64,000 bases of DNA. Source: Moringa oleifera. Taxonomy: Eukaryota > Streptophyta > Magnoliopsida > Brassicales > Moringaceae. Under the pieces are notes generated by a model that did no database searches, had not been told where the DNA came from, and saw only the letters and a list, made by a program, of their open reading frames with translations. A program made the position numbers and the translations under genes. The stretch's first letter is position 1; each line of letters starts with the position of its first letter. The DNA is taken from contig JAJFZO010000902.1 of the NCBI GenBank assembly GCA_021397835.1, positions 592,001-656,000 of the forward strand. Direction: 5' to 3'. Positions 48,991 through 63,000 of this stretch are shown in pieces.

Positions 48991-49328
48991 AATTATCATT
49001 AATAGCCCTGTTATTAGTAGTAGGCCTAATTATTTATTGGGCTAAGTTATATCTATAAGACCTAATAATACTAAGTCCAATTATTATTTGAGTCCAATTG
49101 TTTCTTAAACTCAATTTGTTCTTAAGTCCAACTATTTGCTAGACTTGTTTGCACTCACTCCAATTAACTATTAGGTGCAATTATGTCTTAAATTTAATAA
49201 ACTATTAGGTCTAATTATATTTAAGACTAATTATATATTAAGTCTATTCTGTTTTAGGCAAACTTAAAAACAAGTTATCCCAATTATAACAAATAACAAA
49301 TAATTAAACCAATTATAACCCAATTATA
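48991..49328 (+). repeat. 17-bp array, plus orientation
   Basis: Plus-oriented units end in a looser AT-rich stretch with repeated CAATTATAACAAATAACAAA before the integrase fragment. Confidence 0.75.
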
Positions 49329-49526
49329 TATGTAAAGTATGTTATTTGGCTAAAATGAAAGGCCAATATTTTGGTTTGCTTTACTAGTGCTTAATGATCC
49401 ATGAAAAGATGTGAGTCTTGATTTTGTTATGCGACTGTCTAGAACATAAAGGAACAAGGATTCATTCATGGTTGTTATTAATAGGTTCTTGAAGATATCT
49501 CAATTTGTTCCATGAAACAAAGGTAT
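49329..49526 (+). pseudogene. pol: Isolated integrase fragment R5 embedded in array
   Basis: About 198 bases match R1 from 6400 to 6600: AGTATGTTATTTGGCTAAAA, then the first catalytic block (L-D-F-V-M) and the V-V-I-N-R-F segment, ending at CCATGAAACAAAGG. A deletion of about 7 bases shifts the frame near 49380. Both ends lie inside the integrase and both flanks are array. It shares with R1 the TGA in the second stretch, so it is closer to R1 than to R2 or R6. Confidence 0.88.
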
Positions 49527-51870
49527 CTCATTATATCTTAGAATCAATTATTTGTTAAGCCATTTTTATCATTAGACCCAATTATATATCTAAGACTAAT
49601 TATTTATTTGGTCAAATTATATATTAAGCCTAATCTTTTATTATACACAACCAAATCATTGATTAATTAATTATTAGACCCAATAAATTGCTAGGTTTAA
49701 TTAATTGGTAATCTCAATTACATATTTGATCTAATTAAATATTAATTTTTTATTCAATTAATAAATGATGAGTCAAATTAATTATTATGCTCACTTATAT
49801 CTTAAATTTAATTGTAATTGGGATCCAACAATATCTTAAGCTCAATTCATTCTTTAGTGTAAATATGTATTGGATTCATGCACACAATTCCTCATTAGAT
49901 TTTACGCACAATTATTTATCAGTCTCATTTTATTTTTAAACCAAATTATAGATTAAGCTTAATTATTTATTACTTATATATTAAGCCTAATTTTTTATTA
50001 AGATTAATTCAATTTTAAGTCTAATTAATTCTTAGTCACAATTAAATTTTGATCTAATTAATTATGAGATTTAATTAATTATTCAACTTAATTAATTATA
50101 TTTTAAACCTATACAGCCAAGTTCTTGATGTAAAAATATTAAGTGTATACAAGACCTAACTATCTTTAAATGAAACCTAATTATGTATCAAGTCCAATTA
50201 TTTATTTGATAGGATAAACTATTCAACTTAATGAGTTGTTGAGTCCAATTAATTGTTAGACTTAATTAGACATTATATCATAAGTCTAATTATGTAGGAG
50301 GCTAAATTATATCATGTGTTAAATTTTTTAGGCTTAATTAAATCTCAAGCCCAATTATTTACAGGTCAAATTATATGTTCACCATATTACTTATTAAGCA
50401 CAATTAGATGTCTTATTAATTCGATCCCATTAATTGAGGCTTAATTATATCTTTGGGTTGATTATTTTGTAAAACCAATTATGGATTAAAACTAATTTTG
50501 TAAGGCTTAACAGATTTTCGGACATAATTAAATCTTAAACCTAATTAATTATTAAGACCAATCAATTATTAAATTCAATTAAATCTTAAGTTTAATTATT
50601 TATTGGATTGATTTAGTTCTTAGACTCAATTGTTACGTCAAATTATATTTTAAATTCAATTTTTTATTATACCTAGTCAAATCTTATGGCTAATTTTAAT
50701 ATCTAAGAATTGCCAGGTGCAATTAAATATTAATATCAATCATATTTGAGGGCCAATTAATAAATATTAAGTCTAATTAATTATTATACTTAATTATATC
50801 TTAAGTTCAAGTATAATTTAGATCCAATTATATGTCTTAAGCTCAATTTATTCTTAGCCTAATTAAGTAGTAGGTTCTTGTACGCTTAATTACATCTTAG
50901 ACTTCAGTAAATCTTGGATCTAATGACTATTAGCCTAATTTAATTCTTAGGCATAACTAATTGTTAATCATATATTATTAGTCTAAATTACATCTGAGGC
51001 CTAATGATATCTCAGATTCCATTCAAATATATGTCGCATCTTATTAATTCTTTGACAATATTAAATCTTAGGCCTAAATAATTCTTAAACTCAATTAATT
51101 GTTAGGTCATAATCATTTGTTAGGTTCAATTAATTATTATGCTCAATTACATCTTGGATCTAATATTTCATTTGGCCCAATTATATATTAAACCTAATTA
51201 GTTATTCGACCATATTAAATGTTATATTGGACCTAATTATTTATAATCCCATTTTTAAATTGAGAATATTTATGTATTAGGGCTAATTTTATCTTTACTT
51301 CAATTTGTTCCTAATTCATTATTTTTTAAGCTCATGCATGCTAGGCCTAATTAATTATTGGAGTAAATTATATTTTAGATCTAATTAATTACTTGACATA
51401 ATTATATATCAGGTTGAATTCGTTATTAAGTCTATGTCATTTTTAACCTAATAATTTATTAGTCCTAATTATGTATTAAGCTCAATTTTATTAAGTTCCA
51501 TCAAATCTTATGCCCAACTGTAAAAAATAAAATAAAATAAAATCTTAGGTCCAATTAACTATTTGCCTTAATCAATATTTAGGTCAAATATTTCTTGGGT
51601 CAAGGATAAAAAGCTCAATCATTATTAAACCTTATAAATGTTACCTCAACCATTATTTTATCTAATTATATCTTGAGCTAATGCACATTCTGCCTAATTA
51701 TGTATCAGGCTAAATTTAATATGAAGCTAATTTTTTAGACCCAATTAATTTCAAGTCTAATTATTTCTTAGGTCATATTATTTACAAGACTCAATTATAA
51801 CAAGGTTAATAAACAATTAAGCCTATGGTGAGAGCTAAAGAACTTTCCTTGAAACCCAACAACCAATTTA
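49527..51870 (+). repeat. 17-bp array, plus orientation (second composite unit)
   Basis: Colinear with 22690-25860, with a deletion of about 700 bases (the equivalent of 23470-24170) near 50185. A non-array insert at about 50105-50180 is shared with 23365. In a 110-base sample near 51256 it differs from 25200 at about seven positions. It ends at the landmark GAACTTTCCTTGAAACCC. Confidence 0.87.
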
Positions 51871-51945
51871 AATATATGCCCCAGAAACGAAATTCACATT
51901 TGATATAAACAAAGTCTCCACCACTTCTAGAGCACAATTAAATCA
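51871..51945. other. Unique 75-bp junction segment
   Basis: The stretch around TATGCCCCAGAAACGAAATT and CTCCACCACTTCTAGAG is not array and has no other copy in the window. It lies where the 2.2-kb telomere-like and TAG block of the first unit is missing. It may be filler DNA captured during repair. Confidence 0.6.
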
Positions 51946-52154
51946 TAAGCTCAATTAATTATTAGACTTAATTAATTTTTAGATCAAATCAATTATATTT
52001 TAGGGTTAAGTCATCATTAAGCCTAATTATTTCATGGGTTCATACACAATGGGCCTAATAATTACTAGGTCCAATAAATGTTAAGCCTAATTGTATCTTA
52101 ATCTAATGCACACAATGTCCAATGATGTATCACGTTGAATTATTTATTAGGCTC
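51946..52154 (+). repeat. 17-bp array, plus orientation
   Basis: About a dozen units between the unique junction segment and block N copy C, replacing the telomere-like block found at 26346-27285. Confidence 0.75.
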
Positions 52155-53572
52155 AATTTTATCATCATCATCGTCATTATTATTAGTAGTAGTGGTATTT
52201 TTAAAACGAGTAGATTTGAATTTGAATTTAAATTTTCGCTATTTCAATAATTTGCGATGATAATATTAAAAAATAGAGAAATTTTATATTAAATTATTCA
52301 TTGTATTATAGTATTTGGTTCAACATTAACCTATTTTCCTAACCATATACTATAAACATAATAAAGATTAATTAAAAAATAAAGTATTGCATATATAATG
52401 CTTGAGAAATACATGGAAGGAACAGCATGAGAAGCAAGTGCAATGTATAGTTATTTCATATACTTTTTGGATTTCGTATTAAGAATGTAAATGTGAGGAA
52501 CAAATCATGAGAAGTCATCTTTATTAGAAGTTTAATAGAAAACAATATTAATTTTTTTAGAATTAATTTTTAATGGTATTGCTAGCTTGATTTAAAATAG
52601 TTTATGTTAAAAATATCATTATCAGTTGTATAGATATTAATTCAGAACAAATAAATTTGAAGAGTTAAATAGAAATTTTGCAAAAGTGTGGGACAAAGTT
52701 TATGAAGACCATATTTGAGTCTTCTTTAATAGTTTTGAAATATTAAAAAAATATTTTAAATATAAATTTAAATTAAATTATATATGAAGTTTAAGAGAAT
52801 TGACTTATTAAAACACTAATAGCAAGCTAACTAATATACTACTCTCTCTAATAATAAAAAAAAAGGCCATGGTGTATGCCGTCTAATTCTAAGAAGACAA
52901 ATGATGTTTAGAGATCATTGAATTAGTGAAAATGGTTAATTTAATATTATAATATTTTTTAATCTTCATTTTCATGTTTGATTGAAAGATAATATGAAAA
53001 TTATTTAATTTTAAATATAATTATATTTCATAAAACTCAAATTTAAATAATTTTAATTTTTGATATTACATAATTTTATCAAAAGTGAGATTAACAATTC
53101 AATAAGTAATATTAAGATGAAGATTAAAGCGAACTTTGTACTATTTGCATTTTTTAGTCAAAGTTCTTACAATTTTTTTAACCAATTCTACATATAAAAT
53201 ATATATTTAGTCTAGTTTCACTTTTATTTTTTTCATAGAGGAACAATTCAAATTGGTAATTTGGCACAACAAATTTTAACTTAAAATTTTTAACAAACAT
53301 GAAGAAATATACAACAAAATAATAGTCAAATTTTTTGAGTATTTAAAATTTTTAAACATCGTAAAAATAATTTTACTACTCAAAATTCTTTTAAAAAAAT
53401 TGATGTTAGCTTGAATATTTATTTGCATTTTTTAAATTTTACAAAAAGTTAATTGTACAATATCTTCTATTTAAATAGTTTATTTTAAAAAATTAAAGAT
53501 AATTTTTAATTTAGGCTAAATTTAAAAGTTTATGTGTAAAATTGATAAAAAAAAATATATAAACTTGACTAA
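52155..53572 (+). other. AT-rich noncoding block N, copy C
   Basis: Starts TTTTATCATCATCATCGTCA, equal to 28078, and runs to ACTTGACTAAAAAGTCC, equal to 29565. It lacks the first 340 bases of the block. The variable segment (52375-52585) is present but shortened. No coding frame is seen. Confidence 0.72.
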
Positions 53573-55480
53573 AAAGTCCAATTATTTATTAAGTTAACTT
53601 TTTATTAGATTCAGTTAATTCTTAGACCTAATTAACAACACCAAATGGATTGTCAGCTCTAACTAACTGTTAGTCTCAATTATATGCTTGATGTAATTAA
53701 ATGTTAGATCCAATTAACTTTTGTATTAATTGATATATATTAGGTCCAGATAATTATTTGGTGTAATTAATTATTATGCTCAGTTATATCTTCAGTTAAA
53801 TTATATTTGGGTCCAACTTGATTGTAGATCCAATTATGTGGTGAATTAATGCACATTATACCCACCTAATTAAATCTTGGACCTATTTAATTCTTATTCA
53901 TAATTAAATTTTAAGTGTAATCAATTATTAAACTTAGTTAATTTTTAGGTCTAATTAATTTTATGTTATTAATTGTTGAGTTTAATTACATCTGAAATTT
54001 ATTTATATCTTACACCTAATTAGCTATCGAGCCCAAATATATTTAAGGCCTAATTATATATGAAACCTAACATTTTTTTAGCCTAATTTAGACATTAAAT
54101 CTAACTAGTTCTAAGAAAAATTAAATTATAGGCATAATAATTATTTGACTCAATGGATTGTTAGGCCACATTATTTGCTCCAAATAATTATTAAGCTCAA
54201 TCATAGGTCTAATATTTTATCAAGTTCAATATAATATTAAGCTTAATTATATATTATAAATTTTTTTGCTAAACCCAATCAAATCTGACACTTAATTAAT
54301 TATTTAGCTTCGCAAAATTGTTAGGCCTAATGAATTGTTGGGTTAAATTATTTGTTAGACTCAATTACACATTAGGATCAATCACTTAGGACCACTTAGT
54401 TCTTAGATATAATTATATACTTAGCCTAATTTTTTTTTATTATGATCTAAATAGTTATTAGGCTGAATTACAGTTAGGCCCACTAATTACACATCAAATT
54501 ATTGGTTGGGCTAAAGCATATTAGCCTCATCATTTTTGTCCCATTAATAGGCCCAATTAGATCTGATTATACAATAAATACAATTTTTATAAGATCTATC
54601 TAATTTTTAGATATAATCAAAATTTAGGCCTAATTATTTATTGGGGTCGATTTAGTTCCTATGCCCAATTATATATTTTAACTAATTATTTACTAGTCAA
54701 ATTATTCATTAAGCCCAGTTTTTTTTATCATATCTAGCCAAATCTTAGAAGAAATTAATTATATGGTCTGATGAATTACTAGGTTCAATTAATTAGTCAA
54801 TTACACATTTGGTTTGATTTATTAGATCAAATTAATTTTTGGGTTCAATTAATAAATGCTAAACCCAATTATAGGTCTAACTAATTTTTATGTTCAATTA
54901 TACTTTAAGTTGGATTATTATTTGAGACCTATTATTTCTTATACTGAATCAATTCTTAGTCCAAATTATAGATTAAGCATTATTATCTATTAAGCTTAAT
55001 TTTTCACTAAGCTCAATTAATTCTTAGTCATCATTAAAATTTGTCATAATTAATAATTATTAAACTTAATTAATTATTGGACAACTCTAATCATGACGTC
55101 ATTAATTATTAGCCCAATTGTATCTTAGATCAATTTAATTATTAGGGATAAATATTTTTTTAGGCTTGGTTATTTATTAGGCCTAATTTTCGGTTTCATA
55201 TTTTATTAGTATCAATTATGTATTAGGCTCAAATTTATAGTAAGCACAATTATTTGTTAAGTTGAACTATATGTTAAGCCCAAATTTTTATTAAACCCAA
55301 TTAAATCCAAACAAATTGTTTAGTTTAATTAATTATTAGGCTCAATTATTTATTAGGCCCATTTTATTCTTAAGCCTAATTAGATATTATGCTTAATTTT
55401 TTTATTAAACTCAATTAAATTAAGATCTAATTAATAATTATTTGGCGTAATGAATTGTTCGCTCAAATTTATTAGATTTA
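53573..55480 (+). repeat. 17-bp array, plus orientation
   Basis: Colinear with 29566-30838 to about 54830, then about 650 bases more of plus array that the first unit lacks. The switch to minus orientation lies near 55480. Confidence 0.85.
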
Positions 55481-57766
55481 AGATATAATTAGACACAGTA
55501 ATTAATTGAGCATAGCATGCATGAGCCCAATAAACAATTGGATCTAAAGAGAAAAACTACAAATAATTGGACGCAAACTATAATTGGACTTTATGTATAA
55601 ATCGACTTTACAAATAATTAGGTCCAATAGATAATTAAGCTTAATAATTAATAATAAGACTTAAGATACAATTGTGTCTATCATGCATGAAACTAAGAAA
55701 TTATTCAGCAAAAAAAAGACTAATATATATTAATATGACTAAAAATTTATTGTACCATAATAATAATTCGGTCTAACATGTATACTTAACAATTAATTGG
55801 GTTAGATAATTTAGTGCTCCAAATAATTAATTAGATATAATATTTAATTTAGCTAAATAAAAAATTAGACTTGGGACTAAGAACAAAATATATTTAATAA
55901 ATAATTGAGCCTAATAATTAATTAGACCTTAAGATTCACTAGGCCTAAGAAATGGGTCCAATAATTAATTAAGCCTAGAAATTAATTGAGTTTAATAAAA
56001 AATTAAACTTAATTTATAATTAAGCTTAATAAATAGCAAAGCTTAAGATGTAATTGAGCCTAACAATTAATTTGGCGTAGTAATGAATTGAACCTAAGAT
56101 TTAATTGTGCATAAAAATTAATTGAACCTAAGATTTAATTAGTCCTAATAAAAAATTATAGTTAATATATATAATTTATCCTAATAAAAAATTTAACTTA
56201 ATATATAATTGGGCTTAAGAACTAAATGAAATTGATATGTAATTGACCTTAAAATATAATTAGCCATACAGTCAATGTGATTTAAGATATGATTGGATCA
56301 ATTATTAATTAGGCTTAGTGTGCCTAAGCCTGATAAATAATTGATCCTAAGAACAAATTTGGCCTGAGTAACAATTTGACTCAAATTTTAATCAGATTTA
56401 ATATAATTGGGGTAATAGATAATTTTACTTAATAATAAACAATAGTGCTTAAGATATAGTTGGGTATATTAATTGGACCTTAAAAATAATTGGGTCTAAA
56501 ATATAATTGAGTCTAACAACTAATTGAATCAAATAATTAGATTCACTAAATTATTAATTAGACTTAAGATTTAATTGGACCTAATATGAAATTAAGCTTA
56601 ATATAATTAAACCTAAAAAATAAAATAGACATAATAAATAAAGATTGAGCCTAACAGTTTGTTCAGCTCAAGATTCAATTGTGACTAAGAATTGGATATG
56701 AGATTGAAGTAAACCCAATTAAAGATTGAGTTTGATACATAATTAGACATAATAAGTAGTTGTGCTTCATTTATATTGATTCAAAGAACAAAGTGAGGTA
56801 AATAAATGATTGAGCCAAAAATATTATTGGGTCCAAAATTTAATAGACCCTAAGATAAAATTAGGCATAGCATGCTTGAACCAAATGCAAAATTGAGCCT
56901 ATAAATGAATTGAACCTAAGATATGATCGTATCTAGATTATAATTGAAATTAAGATATAATTGACTATAATAATTAATTAGACCTAACATTTATTAACTG
57001 GCATTAAAAATTAATTGAATAAAATGAATAATTGAGCCCAATGTGCAATTGTGCCTAACAATTAATTTGATGTATCAATTCAATCGATCTATTAAGTCAT
57101 GGTGTCAAATAATTACTTGAGGCTAAAATTTAATTATATTTAATAAAAAATGAGCTTAATATATAATTTAGCTTAATAAATTAATTAGATCTAATATATA
57201 ATTATGCTTAATAAAATGTTAGATCTAAGATGTAATTGAGTTTAACAATTTATTAAACCTAGAAAATAAATTGATCTAATATTTAATTGAGTATAATAAT
57301 CAATAACCTAGTAATTAGTTAGGCATAACAATTAATTGATTTTAAAAATTAATTAGGCCTAAGATTTAATCGAGTCTAATAAAAAATTAAATTTAATATA
57401 TACGCAGGTCTAATAATAAATAATTGGGCTTAATCTATAACTGGGTAAATGACACTAATAAATAATGAGTCTTAGAATATAGTTAAGCATAAGATATAAT
57501 AGAGAGCAGGGTGCATGAACCCTATACATAATTGAACTTAGAAATTTATTGAGTCAGAGTATTTATTGAACTCAAACTATAATTAAACTGATTATATAAT
57601 TTAGTGTAATTAGGCTTAATAATTCTTAATTAGATCTCGATCTAATAATTAATCAAGTCAAGTATGTAGTTGAAATTAACATTTAACGCCCAGTAATTCA
57701 TTGAGGTTAACAATTAATTAAACCTAACATTTGATTGGGTCTAATAAAAATAAGCTTATTATAAAA
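55481..57766 (-). repeat. 17-bp array, minus orientation
   Basis: Minus-oriented units. From about 56085 it is colinear with 30850-32536. It ends at ATAAAATTT, where integrase R6 starts. Confidence 0.87.
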
Positions 57767-58769
57767 TTTCAGCTCAATATGGCATAATTGCAAATCAGGT
57801 TTTTATAAACAATTTTCTATTTTTGATAACTTTCTTTTTAAAGCTAATGCATTGTGTGTTCCATCTTGTTCTTTGAGACAAGTAATATTAGTAAAAGTTC
57901 ATGCTGGTGTTTTGGGAGAATTAATAGAGACAAAACTTTGGCTCTAGTTCAAGCTAATTTCTATTGGCTAATGATGTTTAGAGATGTCGATCAATTTGTA
58001 AAGCAATACAAAGTATGTCATGTAGCTAAAATGAAGGGCCAAAATTCTCATTTGTACACTCCTTTATCAGCGTCTAATGCCCTGTGGAAGGATACGAGTC
58101 TTGAATTTGTTATGGGACTGCCACGAACACAAAAGAACAAGGATTTAGTCATAGTTGTTGTTGATTGGTTCTCAAAGGTGTCTTACCTTGTTCCTTGCAA
58201 CAAAACAAATGATGCCTTTCATATTGTAGGTTTGTCTTGAAAGGAGATTGTAAGGTTGCATGGCATTCTAAAGACGATTGTTTATGATCGAGATTCAAAA
58301 TTCTTTAACTATTTGGAAAAACTTATGGAGGAAGCTAGGTACTTCACTAAATTTTAATAGCTCCCATCATCTCCACACTAATGGACAAATGAAGCTAAGA
58401 AACACGAGCTTAGGGAACTTGCTAAGAAATTATATTGGCAATTGACTTTGCTTACAATCGCTTTATGCATCATAGTACAGGTATGAGTCCATTTGAAGTT
58501 GTTTATGGTGCTAATCCTAGAGGTCCTTTGGATTTGGTTCCTCATCTTACAACCAAGCAATAGAAATGCTGACGAAAGGGCAAAATAGATCAAGAAGTTG
58601 CATAAAAGTGGAAAAGCAACTATTAGGGCACAAAATGAGAAACCCAAGCAAGTAAAGAAAGTGATCTAGTTTGGATTCGTCAAAGAGAAAAGAGGTTTTT
58701 GCAAGAAAATTTTGAAAAGTTAAAAACAAAGGCTAATGGTCCATTCAAGGTACTCAGAAGGATTGGTAT
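57767..58769 (+). pseudogene. pol: Ty3/gypsy integrase fragment R6, paralogue of R2
   Basis: Same left junction as R2. The 128-codon frame 57854-58240 holds H-A-G-V-L-G, keeping the first zinc-binding His that R2 lost, but the second His region is deleted (near 57920) and the first Cys is Tyr in K-Q-Y-K-V-C-H. The core has E-F-V-M-G-L-P, V-V-D-W-F-S-K-V and, out of frame, Y-D-R-D-S-K-F near 58285. The third catalytic Glu has become Lys (T-N-G-Q-M-K near 58385). The C-terminal part (S-P-F-E-V-V-Y-G near 58488; P-F-K-V-L-R-R-I-G near 58743) stops at GGTATAAATG and is fused to an LTR end. Confidence 0.9.
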
Positions 58770-58825
58770 AAATGTTGCATTATCTCCATTCCAAATATGA
58801 TTCTTTCGAAATTTGGTATTAGTTA
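58770..58825 (+). mobile_element. LTR 3' end fused to integrase R6
   Basis: TTGCATTATCTCCATTCC to TTTCGAAATTTGGTATTAG matches 39180-39235. The integrase end and nearly the whole LTR are missing between 58769 and 58770. The 4 bases AATG are shared by both parents at the join. Confidence 0.82.
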
Positions 58826-58936
58826 AGGTTTTTGGTATAAAGTTTATGATTTAAGGTAAAAGGTGTTCACGGATTAGGCTTAAGAGTTAGAGTTTAGGAT
58901 TTATGGTTTACTATTTAGAGGTTAAGGTTTATGGAT
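58826..58936 (-). repeat. Short degenerate telomere-like tract
   Basis: Imperfect TTTAGGG units (TTAAGGTTTTTGG, GAGTTTAGGATTTATGG) match the first part of 39236-39330. The rest of that tract and about 3 kb of array are missing here. Confidence 0.82.
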
Positions 58937-61927
58937 CTAATAAAAAAATTAGGCCTAATACCTAATATATAGTAAAATTTAGTAAATGATTAGATTTTAT
59001 ATATAATGGAGGCTCATATATAATTGATACTAATAAAATATTGAACCTAAAACTAGGCCTAGTAAATAATTAGACCTAAAATATTTGAGCTTAACAATTA
59101 AATTGGTCTAAGATAAAATTAATTTTGAAATGTAATAAAGCCTAACAATTAATTGAGTCTAATAATTAAATTAAAGATTTAATTATGACTGAGAATTAAC
59201 TAAGTCTAATGAAATACTAGACTTAATATATAATCAAGCCTAGAAAATCATTGTGCTTAATCTGTAATTTGCGCTAAGAATAAAGTAAGATTAATAAATA
59301 ATTACATCTAAAATATAATGGTGTCCAAAATTTAAATGACATAACGTGCATGAATCCACAATATAACTAGGTGTAATGTGCATGAACCTTGACATAATTG
59401 GGGTTAAGAATGAATTGAGTTTAAGAAATAATAAGACCCAACTAATGATGCAACTTAAGATATAATTGAACATAAGGTTTAATAAGTATTTGGCTTAACA
59501 TTTATTAATTAGAGCTAAAAATTAATTTGATTTAATATTTAATTCAATTAAGTATGCAATTAAATAATTAATTAGACTTAAAAATTCATTAGGTCTTATA
59601 ATTAATTAACCGTAAGATTTGATTAGACATGAAAAAAACTGGGCTTAACATATAATTTGACCAAATAAATAAATATTGACTTTAATATATAATTGGGCAT
59701 AAGAAGTAAATCAGCCCAATAAATAATTAGGTATAAATTTTTTTTTGAATCCAACAATTAATTAAACCTAACTTAATATTGGGCCTAACATTTATTTATG
59801 TTTTAAAATTAGTTGGATCTTATATAATTAGATTTGAAATTAATCAGGCCTCACATTTGATTAAGCTTAAAAAATCTGATATATGATCTAAGATATAATG
59901 GGACATATATAATTGAGTTTAACAATATGTTGAGCCTAATAATTACTTGAGATTAAGATTTAAAATATGCTTAAGAATTAATTGGGTTTAAAATTTGATA
60001 GGGTTTAATAAAAATTGGACTTCATATTGAGAGTAACAAATTATTGAACTAAGAATAAAATGGGCTTAATTAATATTGCAATCTAAAATATAATTAGATC
60101 GGATAGTTAATTAAGTTGATATAATTGGTTCCACTAAATTAGTTGGACCTAAAAAATAAGTAGGCCTAATACGGAATTCAACCTAACAACTACTTGGATC
60201 ACAATAAAAAAATTTGGGCTTAGTACATAATTATGCCTAAGAACTAAATGGTCCTAACTAATTGATTGAGCCTAACGTGTAATTGAATTTAACAATTAAT
60301 TTGATATGATAATTCATTAAGCCTAATAATTTGCTAGGTCAAATATTTAACTGAGTCTCGAATTTGATTAGGTTTAGCATAAAACATTAGGCGTAATATA
60401 TAATTATGCTTAATAAATAATTAAACCTAATATATAATTGGACTTGATAAAATATTAAATTTAAAATATAATTGATCTTAATAGTTAATTGAAGCAAATA
60501 ATTATGATCTAACAATTAATTAAGTTAATAACTAATTGTATTTAAGATTTATTTTTTAAGAATTAGTTAGGTCTAATATCTATGTTGGGTCTAAAAAAAG
60601 TTAAATTTCATATATAATTGAAACTTAAATATATTTGAGCTTAATAATTAACTGGGCTTAAGATATAATTGGATTTGAGATTTTATTGAACTTAGCAATT
60701 AATAACATAATAATTAATTATGCTCAAATTTTAATTGTGAATAAGAATTAAATAGGTTTAAGATTTGATTGGCTGTAACGTACACGAACCTTCTACATAA
60801 TTGGGCTTGCAAATAAGTTGGACCCAAATATATTTCGACTAAAGATATAACTAAGCATAATAATTAATTAAATCAAATAATTATTTGAGCTTGACATATA
60901 ATGATTGGCACAAAATTTAATTGGATTTAACATTTAATTATGCCAAACATATAATTAAAACTAATAATTAGTTGGACCTAGCAATTCATTTAGTGTTATT
61001 AATTAAGCCTAATAATTCATTGAATGTAATAAAAAACTAAATTTAGTATATAATTTGACCTAATGAATAACTGTTTAATATTTAATTGAGTTTAATAATT
61101 AATTATTCCTAACAATTAACTAGCCCTAACAATTTAATGAAGTTAAGACTTAATTGTAGCTGAGAATTAGTTAGGTCTGCGATTTAATTAATCTTATAAA
61201 AAATGTCAAGCTGAAGATATAGTTCATCGTATAATTGGCCTAAGATATAATTACCTCCTAAAAAAGTAATTAAACCTAAAAAATTGGACATGTGATATTA
61301 TTAGCCCCTTTATATTATTGAGCCAACGATGTAATGGCCCAATATATTTGGACTTGAGATATGACTTGATTCATAAAAAATTTGACCTAATATATGATTA
61401 GGCCTAATATGTATTAATCTAAGATGTAACTAGGCCTAATAAGCAATTGACCCTGGCAAATTTATTGGGTATATAATAATTAATTATGCATATCACTCAT
61501 GAACACAAGAATTAATTAGGCTTAGTTCAAATTAACCTTAACTATGTTAATTGTGTCTAATATTGAATTAAGCCAAACATTTAATTTGACATATCATTTC
61601 ATTAAACCTGACAATTTATTAGGTTTAAGAATAAATTTCAGCCGAGATTTAAAAGATTTAGTTCGATATGTAATTGGATTGTTTAAATAATCAAACTTAA
61701 TGTAAAAATGATACACATAATGAAATGAGCCTACTAAATTATTAGACATAAGATGAAATTAGGCTTAATAATTAATTGAGTCTAACATTTAATTATATTT
61801 AGGTGTCAGATTAGCCTAAGTCTTAGAATAATTAAATTTGACTTAAGATAAAAAAAAACGAACCTTATAAATAATTTGGCTCAATTGGTAATTAGGCCTA
61901 ATAACTAATAATAGCGCTTAAAATATA

Positions 61928-62025
61928 ATTGAGTCTAAAGTGCATGAAGCTGAGAAATAATTTAGCCCAAAAACAAATTGAGTCTAAAGTGCATGAAGCT
62001 GAGAAATAATTTAGCCCAAAAGCAA
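61928..62025 (-). repeat. 49-bp tandem duplication in the array
   Basis: Two copies (61928 and 61977) of a 49-base segment starting ATTGAGTCTAAAGTGCATGA. The paralogue near 45060 has one copy. Confidence 0.92.
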
Positions 62026-62310
62026 ATTGAGTCATAGAAATTATTAGGTTTAATGAATAACTGTGCCTAAGAATTGGTTGGACTAAATAATTATTTGACA
62101 TTAGGATTTAATTGAGTTTAATAAAAATTCAAATTCATACATATTTGGGCATGATAAATAAACTATATAAATGGGCCTAACTATTAATAGGGCAAATATT
62201 AATTGGTTTAGCCAAATGTATAATTGAGATTAATAATTAATTAGACCTTATAATTTATTGGGTCTTATGATTAACTAAGTCTGACATTTGATTATGTTTA
62301 AGAAATAATT

Positions 62311-62412
62311 AGGCTTAATAAAAAATTTAACTTAATAAATAATTGATCTCTATATATAATTAGGCTTAATAAAAAATTTAACTTAATAAATAATTGATCA
62401 TTATATATAATT
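62311..62412 (-). repeat. 51-bp tandem duplication (three array units)
   Basis: Two copies (62311 and 62362) of a 51-base segment starting AGGCTTAATAAAAAATTTAA. The length is exactly three 17-base units. The paralogue near 45390 has one copy. Confidence 0.92.
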
Positions 62413-63000
62413 AGGCTTAAAAAATTAACTAGCCTAATAAATACTTTGGCCTAAGATTCAATTGAATCAAAAAATTAATTGATCCTAGCAATTAATTAAG
62501 CTTAAAATTTAATTAGAATTGAGAATTAATTAGATCAAATATTTAATTATGCCTTATCTAAAATTGAGCTAAACATGACCAAATTAGTTAGGTTAACATT
62601 AATGTGGCCTAAGATATAATTAGACCTAAAATTAATTTGATACAAAAAATTGAACTTGTGATATAACTAGGTTTAATATATAATTGGATTTATGATATTT
62701 TGAATGAATTGTAATTAAATTGGACAAATAATGGAGCCTCATAATTAGTTAGACCAATCATTGATTAGGTTGAGTAACTAATTAGGTGTATCATGAATGA
62801 ACCCTAAAAAAAAATTGGTCTTAGGAGCAAATTAAGCGTAATGAATGTTAATTAGGCCCAAAAAAACTAATTAGGCCTAATATATAAATTAAACTTAATA
62901 ATTCATTTGGTTTTGCAATTCATTAAGATTCATAACTAATTGAGCATAAGATTTAAGTGGGCTTAATAAAAAATTCAACTTCACATATAATTGGACCATG

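Larger units (their letters stand above)
58937..63000 (-). repeat. 17-bp array, minus orientation (second composite unit)
   Basis: Colinear with 42681-46050. It has 630 bases more at about 60107-60735, which resemble the inverted-repeat arm near 11640-11760. The single 32-base unit at 59347 corresponds to the triplication at 43106. Confidence 0.9.

Noticed and set aside
59291..59473. Minus-strand frames in array (also 61898-62101 and 36593-36778)
   Set aside because: Each is repeat or AT-rich sequence with no conserved protein pattern. The 49-bp duplication simply repeats residues in the frame at 61898.
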